A stretch of 64,000 nucleotides of DNA from Gordionus sp. m RMFG-2023 (GCF_954871325.1 NC_088775.1:36619561-36683560); one strand, 5' to 3'. Positions 35,701 through 46,597 are shown, counted from the stretch's first letter. Translations and numbers: made by a program. Notes: generated from the sequence alone by a model not told the origin.

Positions 35701-37497
35701 AATGAAAAAACTAGAGTTCTGGCCCGGCAGCCCATCTAAACATTCAGGGTATGACAACTTGTGCAAAATATTTCTATTAGTCTGCCCTATTTTCTTTCCT
35801 TCAAAATAATTAACATGGGTTTGAAATTTAAACTCAATTTCTTTTAATAGCAGTCGGGCAAGAAATTTAACTGGCCGGGCAAAAAATATTTTTTAAAATT
35901 TTAACCTTTTCCGGTCCAGATAGGCTAATTTCTAAAAAAAACGCAATATGATTTTTATTTCTCTAGAATTAAATTATATTTGCAAACAATGAATTAGTTA
36001 ATAGGAAATTGACCCCCGGAATATTTGTCCCCCAGAAAATTAATCCTAGGAATATTGGCTGCAAAAAATGTTAAAATGTTAAAATTTTAATTTCAATTAA
36101 TATTTTTTTTATATAGCACATACTATCTAGATAAGTATTAAATTTTAAATTTTTTAATCGTTTAGCACTTCAATATTACCAAATTAAATGTCACCAGAGC
36201 CTATCTTTTTGATAAAAACGAAGCAATCTTAAAATTTAAGGTAAATATGGAAAAGAGGGCCGAACTTACTTTGGAAAATCCTCTCTAAATATTTGGCAAA
36301 AAAGTTTCCAAATTAGACAAAAATTATTATAATATACAATAATAATTTCATATAATATATTTTAATATGGGAAATTTTTTTTGTCATTGTAGTTTAATTA
36401 TTCTTATTCTTAATTAATCATAACTTAACAAAATGAAAAATTAAGACCGGGGATTTTTTAAATATTTAGAAAAATCAAAATTTCTAGTATACTTTCTTAG
36501 AATTCATAATGATATAAACTTAAAAGATAATTATATAGTTAAAATAACAAGATTATTATTGGAGGGAAATTTTTAGGGGCCAATTTTCCCGTAATTAATA
36601 AAAATTATTAAGTTTTAAATACGATTTATAAAAATTTAGATTAAAATGATCAAGGCTCCCACCTGAACTCTGAGTTATGAATTCGATTCATTGGACATTT
36701 GAAAGAATTAATCTGTTGAATATTTTTATGGGTTTGTGGCCCTGATAAAATGATATTTAAAAGTTTGAGGTAAACTAATAATTTATATGTCATTTTTAAG
36801 GTATAACTTATTTAAATTATCAGTAATATCTGTGTGACATGACGAGTTAAGTCTGATTATTATAAATTTGATTAAATTTATGCATCATGCTAAGTCTAAT
36901 CAAATAGAATCAAACTAGTAAATAACTCTTTTTGTATTTGAATAATTCGAAACAAATTATTAGAAATAATTATTAATATGTTTGTAATAAAAAGAAATTA
37001 TTTGACATTTATATTGATAACCTGTCAATCTAACAATATGTTTAAAAAAGGTAAATCAATCACTTGTAAAAGGCTTTTCTCAGTTGAAACTAATCTGCTG
37101 TCAAAAATCGCATCTTACAAAGAAGAAATAAGAAAAATTCTTTACCTTAAAAATAGGCCTTGCATTATAAATTAAAATGCATTTTAGTTATTCTATTATT
37201 CGTATTGGTTTTTAAATAGGTCTATGGAGGATTAGTATAAAAAAATAGGATTTTTTATACTTAAATACTTAACTCATAAATATATATTTTACCTAATTTG
37301 ATGCAATCTTTAATTGTCAGATGAGGTAAAGGGCATCCCATTTTTTCAAATCCCGCTTTTATATCATCGTACCCCAATCTTTTATCCAGGTCTATATCCA
37401 TTTTGAAAAACATTTCTTCGAAAACTTTGCATTGTCCAGGAGGGAATACGTCCAAAAATTCGGGATATAAATTAATCCTTTTTTCCAAATGCTGCAT
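20719..37497 (-). CDS. EFHD: EF-hand domain protein, swiprosin/EFHD-like, five exons
   Basis: EFHD proteins are Ca2+-binding adaptors that act at actin structures or mitochondria. Exons, all minus: 37293-37497, 35510-35592, 35002-35071, 34745-34842, 20719-20889, totalling 627 nt (208 aa) in consistent phase. Exon 1 has YPEF and EF-hand 1 (DIDLDKRLGYDD). Exon 2 has EF-hand 2 (NKGNDGKLTVPE), weaker because position 1 is Asn, and ends in a perfect GTGAGT donor. Exon 4 has FFELK, matching FFEAK of vertebrate EFHD. Exon 5 is a Lys/Glu coiled-coil tail ending KARAAHFE. The length is close to vertebrate EFHD (about 240 aa); the long N-terminal extension is missing. Introns are 1700, 438, 159 and 13855 nt. 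Uncertain points are the GTTTAT donor of exon 3, the exon 4/5 junction (a few residues), and an optional 27-nt microexon at 34670-34696 (DRNQRKWKG). Confidence 0.88.
20938..21286. mobile_element. GGCCCGG-family MITE in the last EFHD intron
   Basis: It is flanked by TAGCTTAA at 20930-20937 and 21287-21294. The inner ends are TCTGCATCGGGCC and AACTTTGCAGATATC, with alternating GGCCCGG blocks. It landed only about 50 nt upstream of the last EFHD exon (in gene sense), next to its acceptor region. Confidence 0.85.
21287..22739. other. Intronic DNA with eroded repeats and two G tracts
   Basis: Near 21345-21430 there is an eroded GGCCCGG-family end (AGAGAGTTGCAGGCTCGG). A short frame at 22080-22300 (plus) looks like coiled-coil, possibly a gag remnant of the neighbouring Gypsy fossils. 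Runs of 13 G (22451-22463) and 14 G (22599-22612) stand out. There is no host exon. Confidence 0.4.
22740..23760 (+). mobile_element. Gypsy-type LTR retrotransposon fossil, truncated
   Basis: A protease block (QVDTGTRYT) lies near 23095-23125, followed by the start of reverse transcriptase at 23359-23592 (WASPLTPVFKRDGTMRLC). The rest of the polymerase and both LTRs are missing. It differs in sequence from the Gypsy fossil just downstream, so it is a separate insertion. It is an old, broken remnant. Confidence 0.75.
24080..27690 (+). mobile_element. Gypsy-type LTR retrotransposon fossil with most pol parts
   Basis: Parts in order: gag zinc knuckle (about 24320-24370), reverse transcriptase (25160-26080), RNase H (26150-26452, with the FEWTSEQQ start typical of Gypsy), the integrase zinc-binding region (26790-27060) and the integrase core (27186-27500, with VSDRGTAF and NGQAE). 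A TIR element (25461-25808) has inserted in reverse transcriptase. No LTRs were recognised. It is clearly broken in many places and old. Confidence 0.85.
25461..25808. mobile_element. Small TIR element (MITE) with G tracts
   Basis: Perfect or near-perfect inverted ends CCCAGTGTCTACATGGC and GCCATGTAGACGCTGGG are flanked by TTAC (25457-25460 and 25809-25812). The body has repeated GGGTAGGTATTGATTTT-like stretches and G runs of 11 (25585-25595) and 15 (25733-25747). It has no coding capacity and its superfamily is unknown. It interrupts the Gypsy reverse transcriptase. Confidence 0.85.
27704..29530 (+). mobile_element. LINE (non-LTR retrotransposon), 5'-truncated, decayed
   Basis: The start (27704-27982) matches the fingers of non-LTR reverse transcriptase (DGGVRPIAIGSFFRRLLAKI, then YQLGFGTKVGCE). 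The far end keeps the C-terminal block widespread in animal LINEs (LPSRNLGNLLSDEQLRVAIG, then GRHARHAA, LEPTNLSLDDGLRPDGL and a Trp-rich end). Between these lie several frameshifts and stops, for example around 28150-28800. No endonuclease domain is visible. It abuts the Gypsy fossil at 27690. Confidence 0.82.
29531..30810. other. Intronic AT-rich DNA, nothing assigned
   Basis: Very AT-rich, without recognisable coding or terminal repeats, inside the last EFHD intron. Confidence 0.4.
31351..32100 (+). pseudogene. hAT transposase C-terminal half
   Basis: An uninterrupted 249-codon frame ending in the hAT dimerisation domain (LPHSNASSERIFSLMRTAW, then LTTLEAKLMVKQNY). The N-terminal half is not in the same orientation, so the gene is broken by rearrangement although this half has no stops. 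Its integrity suggests that this is one of the younger insertions. Confidence 0.8.
33501..33690. repeat. Tandem repeat, about seven copies of a 25-27 bp unit
   Basis: The unit is GGCTATTTTATTTTGAAAAA plus TAGTT. The central copies are nearly identical and the outer copies diverged. It lies in the right arm of the rearranged hAT. Confidence 0.8.
33838..34013. mobile_element. Short element with GGGGGCT ends (GCTAGCC family)
   Basis: The left part CACTAGCCTTTACAATCTGA is followed by GGGGGCT and closely matches 63158-63195 (GCTAGCCTTTACAATCTCAG). The right part CTCCCCGTGACGCTACC is its rough inverse. It is probably a deleted copy of a DNA transposon. Confidence 0.5.
34014..34744. other. Intronic DNA with GGCCCGG-family fragments
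   Basis: The patch 34135-34240 (GGGTCGGGTAAAACCCGGGC, then ACCTGCAAGTCTCTGATTT) is an eroded right end of the GGCCCGG family. Another patch at 34478-34495 (CCGAGCCGGGTT) may be the other end. The possible EFHD microexon is at 34670-34696. Confidence 0.45.
35600..36977. other. First EFHD intron, AT-rich with eroded repeat pieces
   Basis: GC-rich scraps at 35714-35735 and 35865-35882 (CTGGCCCGGCAGCCC, ACTGGCCGGGC), and a CCCCCGG/CCCCCAG pair near 36010-36050, look like ends of eroded transposons. No exon was found. Confidence 0.35.
36978..37175 (+). pseudogene. hAT dimerisation-domain fragment
   Basis: The frame contains KRLFSVETNLLSK followed by a spaced RKILYLKNR, matching the ERLFSVAG...LLFLKxN pattern of hAT C-termini. 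Only this last part remains, inside the first EFHD intron. Confidence 0.45.
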
Positions 37498-38979
37498 GTA
37501 AAGCTATTTTTAAATAAAAATTCAGCTTTTTATTTTGAAAGCAAAAACGAAGAATTTAAAAGGGGGGAATAAAAGGATTAGGGAAAAATACACCCTAGGA
37601 AAAAAATTATTGATTAAATATTGGTGTTTTGCTATTGCTATTGCCATTATCATTTTTATTTTGTTTATCATCAATCAATGTTTCACAATAACATAATTAT
37701 AAAAAAATTTTTTATTGGAGTAGAGAAATATATGTTTTCATTATTATTTTCATACCAAATTATTGAAAAAGAATCGCATCCACTTAAAACATTAATTTTT
37801 ATTCAATTTTGAAAAATTCGGAGATGTATATTCCCGTTGAGGTGAAAGAATCTCGCAGACGATAAAATATTAATTATTGTAAATAGATATAAAAAATTTG
37901 TCATTTTTTTTAAATATTATTGCCAAAGAAAAAGAAATTATGTTTTAATTCTCAAACACGTATGTAATCATTCTAATAAACGAAATTAATTTTAAAATTA
38001 TCTTTTTCTTAACTATAAAATATTTACAATTGAAATCTATTACATTTTGAATAAAACAAATTTATAATCAAAAGATAAATTAATATTTTCGAATTTTTTC
38101 TAAGTTTAAAAAAATAAATAGGATAAATTTACTTTTTAAAGGAAATTAAAATGAGAATATATAAAATTTATAAAGGTCATTTATATTATTTTCATTCAAA
38201 TTTAAGTACTTTATATTAATTTATTAGACTAAAAGCCTTCCCACATAATGTATGGACGAATTAAACAATATTGTTAAATTTTAAAAAAAAAGAGTATGAA
38301 AAGGGAATGATGCTTTCGAAACTTTTTTCAAATCTGTTCTGGAAAGTTCCGAAAAATCGTATAAAAATTTTGATTTTATTTATTACAGAATTATTCTATC
38401 TAATTTTCCATTTTTATACAAGTACCACTTTAAATATTGTAATACTTATTTTCAAAACTGTTAGAGATAGAATACAATATTTTTTCACTTTAAAGTTCTT
38501 ACCGAAAAAAAAATTGGTAAACAATTTTTCATATGTAATGGAATCAATAGTTTTTTTTTAGAAAACTTTTCTTAAAATTAGTAGAGATGGAAAAAAACCC
38601 AATTCCAAATTACAAAATCGGTGCTTTATCTTCTGCATCCACATAAAATTAATATTTTAAAAAAAATTATCCTATAAAATTAATTTCAATTGGTAATTTC
38701 TAAAATTCCATTGAACGATTTTATAAGTGAATGCCATTATATGCAATGCTTGAACATCTTTTAAGTAGGATAAAAAATTTCTAACAAAATAAATTATATC
38801 TAAAAACTAATATTTTTCTTAAAAAATTGACCAAAAAAGTAGTTTGAATGTAATTGCTAAAATTTTAAAATAAAATGGCATATATATAAAAAAAAATATC
38901 TAAAAAATTATTTATTAAGGAATTAATATAAACTGGAAAAAATTTAAGCATCAATCTAAAATATTCCACTTTTTTTTAG
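37498..38979. other. Upstream of EFHD; no firm gene
   Basis: This would hold the EFHD promoter or a 5' leader exon; AATAG and TGCAG just before the chosen ATG could be an acceptor of an unseen upstream exon. A short GC-richer stretch at 37820-37872 (plus: EMYIPVEVKESRRR then stop) looks coding but is too short to assign. Confidence 0.35.
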
Positions 38980-39099
38980 TTTACAAACAATTTATATGAT
39001 ATCTCTGGTATTATTGGATTCATCTTTATTTTAACGTTTTTCATTCTTGGGGTCTTGGAATTATTTGTGGCGTGGTTTATATCGGATCACGATGATTAG
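38980..39099 (+). CDS. Possible terminal exon encoding a membrane-anchor tail
   Basis: A strong acceptor (a T-rich tract, then TAG at 38977-38979) is followed in phase 0 by 39 codons to TAG. They encode NNLYDISG, a hydrophobic run GIIGFIFILTFFILGVLELF, then VAWFISDHDD. One membrane helix with a short acidic tail suggests the C-terminus of a small membrane protein. The family was not recognised. Upstream exons were not found; a 22-nt segment at about 38228-38249 bounded by AG and GT is phase-compatible but unproven. Confidence 0.4.
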   Translation, partial: FTNNLYDISGIIGFIFILTFFILGVLELFVAWFISDHDD

Positions 39100-39357
39100 T
39101 TTATAAAATGAGGCTTTTGGATTTTCTTAGTTATTACTGTATCTGTTAATTGATGCAATAGAGATTTAAAAGTCGAGAAAATTTTTAATATTCACAAAGC
39201 TCTTTATCGTTTTTTAGATGATATGTATTGGATGGATTTGACGTATTGACTATTGGTAAAAATCGCAACAAAACAACGGGACTGTAATTCCATTATTAGA
39301 AATGGTCTAAGATACATAATTTCATTTGATATCATAAAAATAGCCTTTCCTATCTGA

Positions 39358-39525
39358 CTAATAGAAATTGTTGATTTCCTGTATATTAGAATGTCTCATT
39401 TTAGATAAAAGATCTTTAGGCGATATCGTTTTCGTAATGTCCTGATATTCATGCTTACCATATCGCACAATATACTCCTTTATTGATATTGCAGTACGTT
39501 GTGTTGTTAGATTATGAGTGTTTAT
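39358..39525 (-). other. Unassigned 56-codon open frame
   Basis: Stop-to-stop frame with coding-like content (NLTTQRTAISIKEYIVRYGK, later SPKDLLSKMRH). No start codon and no family recognised. Similar codon quality continues, with stops, to about 39250. It is more likely a dead transposon gene than a host exon. Confidence 0.3.
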
Positions 39526-39529
39526 TTAT

Positions 39530-40296
39530 AGAAAAAAGATGAACTATTTAAATTATGGAGTGCTAAAACACTAAATCAAAACATGAGAGCTACCTCTTCG
39601 TCATTCATTCGATCGAAATTAGTTTCCTTATTTTCTTCATGTTTTTATATTTAATTGTAAAATCATTATGAGTTTATTATATTATATACTCCTAACAGAT
39701 GTCACATTTATCCTTTTTGGGATTATAACCCTAAATTAAAATCGTAAATGGATATATATCGATAAACGGATTTAGTATTTTTTGATTTACACTTTTATAT
39801 ATTTCATACATAATATTTAAATCAAGTTCTGCTGTAAATAATATTAATTAGTCCTTCTATAATGTGATTTATAATAACAGGAAATGACTTGATAAGAGCT
39901 CAAACCTTTAAATATGCTGAGTATTTTGAAAGATTCCCTTATCTCGAAGAAATATGAAATTGTCTGTTAATATATATTTAAGATTTACAAAAATAAATTG
40001 TTTATATACTCGCACTTTTGCTTTTTGTGGTTAAAATGATAAAAGACTAAATTTTTGCAAGGAAATTTCACTTTTAACCTAAATCTTCTTTTTAAACAAA
40101 GCAAAAAAGTTTAAACCAATTTTTTTTCAAATAATAAAAAATTTGATGCTAGTATATAATATAATACTCATAAAAAATAAAACGTAGGATTTAGAATATT
40201 GTTACGATTCTTATTTTACTTAGAGTGAAATGGAATAATATATTACTTGAAAAATTTAAAAAAAACAGTATAGTTTAATTTATAATGTGTATTTAT
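39530..40296. other. AT-rich gap
   Basis: Nothing recognised between the frame above and the hAT nest. Confidence 0.4.
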
Positions 40297-41215
40297 CAGG
40301 GATGTGAAGCCTTCGACAAAAAAAAAGGGTCCGGGTTTGGGTAATAGAATAAAATTTTAAAGGACCCGAGGTCAGGGTTCGGGTTCAGGTTCAGGGAACA
40401 TAAAATAATGACTCAAAAAATATTTTTTTTAAATTCATTTATTATTATACTTCAATACATACATATTCATAATTTACAAATGAAAAATTTAAAAATGAAA
40501 TAATTTATATTTTAAATGATTTATTCTCGCACAATCATAATATCTTCTAAAATACCATCCTTGAGATTTCCACGTAAAGTAGACAATATATATTTCAAAG
40601 ATGAAAATTCACGTTCTACCCTTACCTAAAATAGATAGTTATCTTTATAAAATTATTGTACTTGTGTCGTCGGTACAGCCATGAAGATTCTAGATAAGAT
40701 ATATAATTCTGAATATATTGAAGAATTTTCTTCCCAGAATTTTAAAATATTTATATCCTTATTTATTCTCTTAACTTCTGAGAACTTTACTATTGAAGAT
40801 GCAATAGGCATTTTTGATCCTCCTTTCTATCTGATGATAATTTGATTTTTTTTTCTCTATCTTAAAGTAAAATTTCAAGATCATCAATGTTGCTATCATT
40901 ATTATTATCGATAATTATTATCTACAACCAATAGATATTGTCTATTGTAAATAATGGAGTTTTGTTTATGCCATAAATCCTTAAGATGATCTTTAGCCGT
41001 TTGTTTTTGCTCAATACTTAATAAAACTTGATATCGAGGGTCTAAATATATAGAAGCGTATACAACACTATTTTGTAAATATTGTTGCTCTCGAATTTTC
41101 ATGTTTTCTAATATTTCTTATAAAATGGACTGTAAATTTTTCTAAATCTAATCGGCATCTAATCCATATGCCTTAAAATCAAATAAACATAATTGTTCTG
41201 ATTGTAATCTTAATA

Positions 41216-43922
41216 TTGGGCGGACTGGCCATAAGGCCCGTGGGCATTTTGCCCACAAGGCCGCGAGAGAATGTCAATTTTTGAGGCCGTTCAGAGGAAA
41301 ATATCAAAATTGAGGCCGAGTAGAAAAAAATTATTATTATGTTCACATTATTTTCTCTTATCATATATTTATTTTTAATGATATCTCTATGATTTGAATA
41401 TCACATTCCTTGAGAATTGTCATGTCGTTTACTATATTTTAATCAGGGACCCGGAGTGAACCGTAACGAACAGTTAAACCATTATAAACCGTTATAAATA
41501 TCTGAACCATAACCGTAACCGAACCGATATAATTATTTTTTGAAGGAGTAAAAAGAACCTTTATAAAAAACGGGCAAACCGGTTCAAACCGGTTCAGTTT
41601 TTATATTTTAAAAATGAAAATAATTTGAATATCCAGAATTATATAAACTTGCTCTTATAGTACTGGCGGTTCCCGCAACACAAGTTTCTGTAGAAAGGGC
41701 TATTTAGGGGCTAAAATTTGTGTTATCGTCACAACGAACAAAAAGGAATCCATTTATATTAGAAAATATATTACTTATACGTTCAAATAATATATTTAAA
41801 AATGAGTTATTTTGAATCTTATATATTTTTTTTATATATAATTCGTAGAAGCTTATAATAAAAATAAATTAGAAGATGGTGTTGCTTCAATAAAAAAAAA
41901 ATTTCTAACCGTAATGAACCTTTATAAACCTTTATAATTAGCTGAACCGAACCGAACCTTTATAAATTTCTTCTTAAGAACCGTAACCAAAACGTAACCA
42001 TTATAATTTTTTACATACTGAACCGTAACCAAACTGAACCGTTATAAATAACGGTTTGGGTCCCTGATTTTAATGCATAATATATCAATAACGTCGCTTA
42101 ACGCTACACATCATTACCACGTACTTTTCTTTGTTTTTTTTCAAATGAAGTGAAAATGCTACCGTTTGAGTAGAGTGAAAGCTAAGTTTTGATTAATTTA
42201 TTATATTATATTTTTATACATTGATTTATTGTAGAAATAATATAGCCAACATTTTTTGTTCTTAATTCATTGAAATCAAATAAAAGACAGGTCGGTGAAT
42301 CAGATAAAAGGATGGATGCTTGGGTGAAACAGAATAATTCACCTGGCCAAAATAAGTTGAGTAGGCTGCAAAAAATGGGTGCGTGAAAAAGCCCTTAGAT
42401 TGATATATGCTAAAGAGAGCTTGCTCCCAATAACGATAAAGGCACTTCAATTTATAATAGATAATAAATAATTTGAGACAAAAACTTGATAATTTATGTA
42501 AATTTAAGACTCTAAGTACAGCTATAATATCTTTGGAAATTTTTTAAATAATGGGGCCACTGTCATATCTTTAAACTAAAAAATTAGGTACTTGTCAGCA
42601 TGGAAAATGAAAGAAGATGCTAAATCTTCTGTATCATCGATTATTGCATATATTCAAAATAAAGCAATAAAATGGCTGCTAATTTATGAAACATTTTCAT
42701 ATTTATAGCTCCCGGAGAGTATCTGAGTACAAAATGCTCTGTATAAAGATCGAATAGGACGAGCGAAGAAAAAGTGAAAAATGCCAAGATGAACGTCCTC
42801 AAGAATCGATTGACCTTTATAGGTTCGAACTATTTCGTTCTATAATTGATCAAGTTATAAACAGATTGTCGGAACTACTTTCTGCGAATTGAGAGCTTAT
42901 CTTGAATGTGCAATATTTGAATCCAAGACATTTTGATGTAATAAATAGTAAAGGTATTTCTAAAAGGCCTTGGAAAAACTGGCACAATTGGTATATATAT
43001 TGAGTGTTAAATTTCATAACGAATTATGTTCATTTGCCAGTGTATTCAAAGATTTAGTAGCAGAATTAAATAAAAGGGGCGATGATATCGCATGTACAAG
43101 TGAAGAGTCAAATGAAGAAGATGGAATATTACAATTTGATAATAAATCAGAGTGTGATAATAAATGTAACAAGTACAATATGCATACAATTGGCATATGA
43201 ATACATTTTAATTTTATCATTTACGCAGGTTAATTGCGAGAAAGCATTTAGTAAATTAAAAATTATAAAAATAAACTGAGAGCTAATATTGACCAAGAAA
43301 AATTAGAAGCGTTTTTAATGATGTCAGTTGAACGAGAACTATTAGCGTAGATTGAACTGTATATTTGCGCAAAGGTTCAAAGTTAATGAGAGATTTATTA
43401 ACGTAAAAATTATATATTTTCTTAATTCTTTTATTAGAATCTTATTAATATTATGTACAATATGATCGGTGCCTGATTCTATAAAAGTGCAGCAATTTTA
43501 TTCTCTGTAATATTGTATAACTGCATTAATTTTATATTTATAATTAATTGATTTAATATATTGAGTATGCATTTTTTTTATATTTAACTTGTGATGTATG
43601 ATTTGATTTTATAGTGCAATATCGTTGTAAATCTAATATAAAATATATATTTTCAATTAATATTATTTTACATAGGTAATGAATATGATTTTAGATGTGC
43701 ATTTTTTTAAAATAAAATATATGATTATAGTTTAATTCTAATCTTTTTTTTACTAAAAATGTAAAACGTTTGTACTTATTTTCAAAAAATAAGCAGTAAT
43801 AAAAATCATGTAAATCAAAGAAGCCATTTAAAAGAACTCGGTGTATGGGGGCAAAACCCCCATATAAATGAGGCCGCTATAAAAAATGCCCACGAGGCCG
43901 TAGCGTTGCCAGTCCGTCCCTG
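41216..43922 (+). mobile_element. Middle hAT of the nest (DUF4371/ZMYM1-like type)
   Basis: The left end GGGCGGACTGGCCATAAGG and right end GCCAGTCCGTCCCTG are inverted. Both ends carry GTGGGCATTTT/AAAATGCCCAC and GAGGCCG motifs. The flanks TCTTAATA and GACTAATA are only partly alike. Plus-strand remnants include an N-terminal Lys/Ala block (ALRLIYAKESLLPITIKALQ near 42395-42455). The dimerisation domain (FTQVNCEKAFSKLKIIK near 43222-43275, then EAFLMMSVERELLA) is followed by a stop near 43350. Multiple breaks. Confidence 0.8.
41444..42066 (+). mobile_element. Inner hAT remnant, exact 8-bp target duplication
   Basis: The ends CAGGGACCC and GGGTCCCTG are flanked by ATTTTAAT (41436-41443 and 42067-42074). 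Subterminal AACCGTAACC/GGTTTGG repeats. The core keeps a hAT dimerisation piece (VLAVPATQVSVERAI near 41663-41708, then KFVLSSQRTK). This is the last insertion of the nest. Confidence 0.9.
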
Positions 43923-44454
43923 GACTAATACACTAGTAAGGTCCTTTATTTGGCACCAATCATCTTCCGACAAAATGACTTCACATGCTCCTATAATAAA
44001 ATCATTACAGAAATCTTTCAAACTTAATAATCGTTCTAGCCTCATACAAATTGAGGACCAACGTGTTGTGCATTATCATTTAAATTAAAATATTATTACT
44101 TGTATTACAAAATAATTCACTTTCAATAATCAACGTATTTCTATAACATAGCATATTAATAAATTTACATAATAAAATATTATTACACTGGAAAATAATT
44201 TATGATATCAATCTCTAAATAAAATGGAACAGGAAGAAAATTGGAAGAAAAACGCGCAGATAAAATAAATGATTCCGCAAAAAAAGTTAATAAAATTTAA
44301 AAAAATTTATATTATTTTTTAAAAAAATATTTTATTTTTAAAAATTTTTATGACACCTAGAACCCTTGGACCCTCCACTTTTAAAAAGGGTCCGGGTTCA
44401 GCCAAAATACGAGGGTTCAGGGTCCGGGTTCGAGTTCACATCCCTGGTATTTGT

Positions 44455-46264
44455 TAAATTTCGTTTTTATTTCTTTGATTCGGAGCCCTGTCAATATTTT
44501 TCTGACCAGCCCTATTTTTTACATTTATAGGCCCTCAATTTATAAATTTTAGAATGTAAATTAAAGAATGTTTCGCATATTGTATACGATAACAAATTTA
44601 GCTAAATGTTAGCTATTTTCCTAAAATTAAAATTTATCTATGCTATAATACATAAAACGCATTGAAATATATGCAGTGTCAGTCCCAAAATAAGGCCTCT
44701 ACCGCAGGGACTTATACGCCCTTTAAGCCAATGAATATATAACACCTCGACTCTCCTCTTTCACCATGCCCTCTTTTAATCCTCTTCGACCTCCTACCAA
44801 ATAGCAAAAAAGAAATTAAATCATTAGCAGACCGTACATTAGCTTACTCTCTTTTACCCCCTATCAACTTACTATCCTTCGACGAATATCATTATACCCC
44901 TACCATGATAAAAGTTGTTATCCCTCCTCATAGTTGCAGCTCTGAATAAAAATACATATTAATAAACTAATTAATTAGGTAAACAGAGGAAAAGAGAAAA
45001 ACCAAGTAAATTATAATGTGTAAAAGAGGAACTATTTTAAAATGGAATGTTAAATTCGGATGGATAAAATAGGTGGAGAAGGATTAAACTGAAGGATTAG
45101 TGATAAGAACATTGTATTTCGACAGTGAATCGGCGAGGCTTTAAAATTACTTTTAAGAATCCGAGCATAATTATCTGCCTTAAATAAAAGACCCCCTTCC
45201 TAGATTTATCAATGACTAACTTTAAAAAAGTTCTTAAAAAGGAAAGATATAATGTTTTTAACTATCATAATTGTATAAGATTATTTATTCATAAATGTCA
45301 TAGGGATTCATTTACATATATTAAGATAACATTTTTATCAATATAGTTTTAAATAATAAAACCGAAAAATTCAATGAGCTACTTTTAGAAAATCAAAAAA
45401 AAAGGTCAATATATTCTATAGATAAAATTTAAATAAGATAGATATGAAATATTTATTTAATTTTTTTTACTTTGAAAGGTTAAAACTATTACCAATGATT
45501 TTTGCAAGAAATTTAGAACAATTCAAAGAACACTGTTCGAAAATATTTAAAATATTATGTAGAAAAGTATTTTGATTATATTAACTATAATAAGATAAAA
45601 AAAATTTTGATATTTTTCTAATCAAAAGAAACAATATTAAAAATTAGTTAAGAATTCTCAGTGTAACAATTGAATGACGGTTTTTTTTTCTTCTACCCAC
45701 TTTTATCTATACAACCACCTGTTAGCGTGTTAACAATCTGACATTTAAAAAAATAAGATAAAACCTAATTTTATGGACAGGAGCCCGAACTTAATGCCTA
45801 TTTTATAAAAACTACACTTTTCCATTTATTTAATTAGAAATTTTTTTAATTAATGTTTTTGCACTCTGGATGATCCTACACGTATTCATAGTTGGTCCAC
45901 CCATATAATAAAGGTTTAAATAATAATTGGTATTATAATAAGTCTATAAATTTTTTACAAAAGAGGAAATAAAAAGTTTACTATTTTTGCATATTTTAGG
46001 AAAAACTAAAATGGCCGTGGACGTTTCTGGTATAAACCATGACCACGCCCTCTAACTTGAAAAATACTATTCAGAATCACATTAATTCATGTTTTACAAC
46101 TTTTAAAAGTTTTCATATTTATAAAATAGGGTAAACTTTACTATAATTTTATTTATAAATTTAAACGTTAAAATATACAATTATATTTTCTGTGCTACTT
46201 CTGAAATGTAAAAACATATTTCTCTCGGTAAAAATTAAAATGCTAAAGATTTTCCAAATCTTCG
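44455..46264. other. AT-rich gap
   Basis: No gene. A CT-rich patch (44745-44940) and a GC-richer 55-bp island at 46015-46072 are open in several frames on both strands and cannot be assigned. Confidence 0.35.
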
Positions 46265-46383
46265 TTAGCCGATAATGATGACATAATTAATTATATTAGC
46301 ATTTTTCAACTGTTTTTCAATATGAGCTTTTATTTTAATTGGAGTGAAATGACGTGCCCCATTAACCAACGTGCTTTGGTCCC
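46265..46383 (-). CDS. Possible exon of an adenylate-forming (ANL) enzyme
   Basis: After an AG acceptor (ATAAATTAG, ending 46384), 39 codons stay open to TAA at 46265. The peptide DQSTLVNGARHFTPIKIKAH continues with a spaced IEKQLKN and NYVIIIG. The layout (D....L.G.RH..P..I then IE, then a beta strand ending in G) resembles the C-terminal subdomain hinge of ANL enzymes such as DIP2-type FAAL domains or bubblegum acyl-CoA synthetases. A clean donor before the stop is not obvious, so it may be a pseudo-exon. Neighbouring exons were not found. Confidence 0.3.
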
Positions 46384-46597
46384 CTAATTTATATCTTTAT
46401 GTGCATAAAATAATTAGGGCAAAATATATTATACATTTATCCCTGACGTCAATTATACCAAGGCAGAAAAATATAAATTGAGTATAATGAAGAAATTTTA
46501 AATTAATAATTAGAGATTCATCTCATAATTTTGAATAAATTTTATATTGACCTGTATTATTCTTGATTTTTGGCTTATTAATACTTAAAATATCAAT

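Larger units (their letters stand above)
40297..44446 (-). mobile_element. Outer hAT of a three-deep nest
   Basis: The ends CAGGGATGTGAAG and GAGTTCACATCCCTG are flanked by GTATTTAT (40289-40296) and GTATTTGT (44447-44454), an 8-bp duplication with one change. The subterminal DNA is rich in GGGTCCGGGTTC repeats. Minus-strand remnant 40905-41102 (VVYASIYLDPRYQVLL) is the hAT segment before the dimerisation domain. Two further hATs are nested within it. Confidence 0.85.

Noticed and set aside
37820-37872. Short coding-like stretch MYIPVEVKESRRR
   Set aside because: Only 13 codons, no clear acceptor and no neighbouring exon; cannot be told from chance.
43906-44088. 60-codon plus-strand frame at the right end of the nested hAT
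   Set aside because: It runs across the element boundary; the meaningful sequence there is the terminal repeat.
46015-46072. GC-richer 55-bp island open in several frames
   Set aside because: Both strands and several frames are open, splice sites are ambiguous and no family is recognised.
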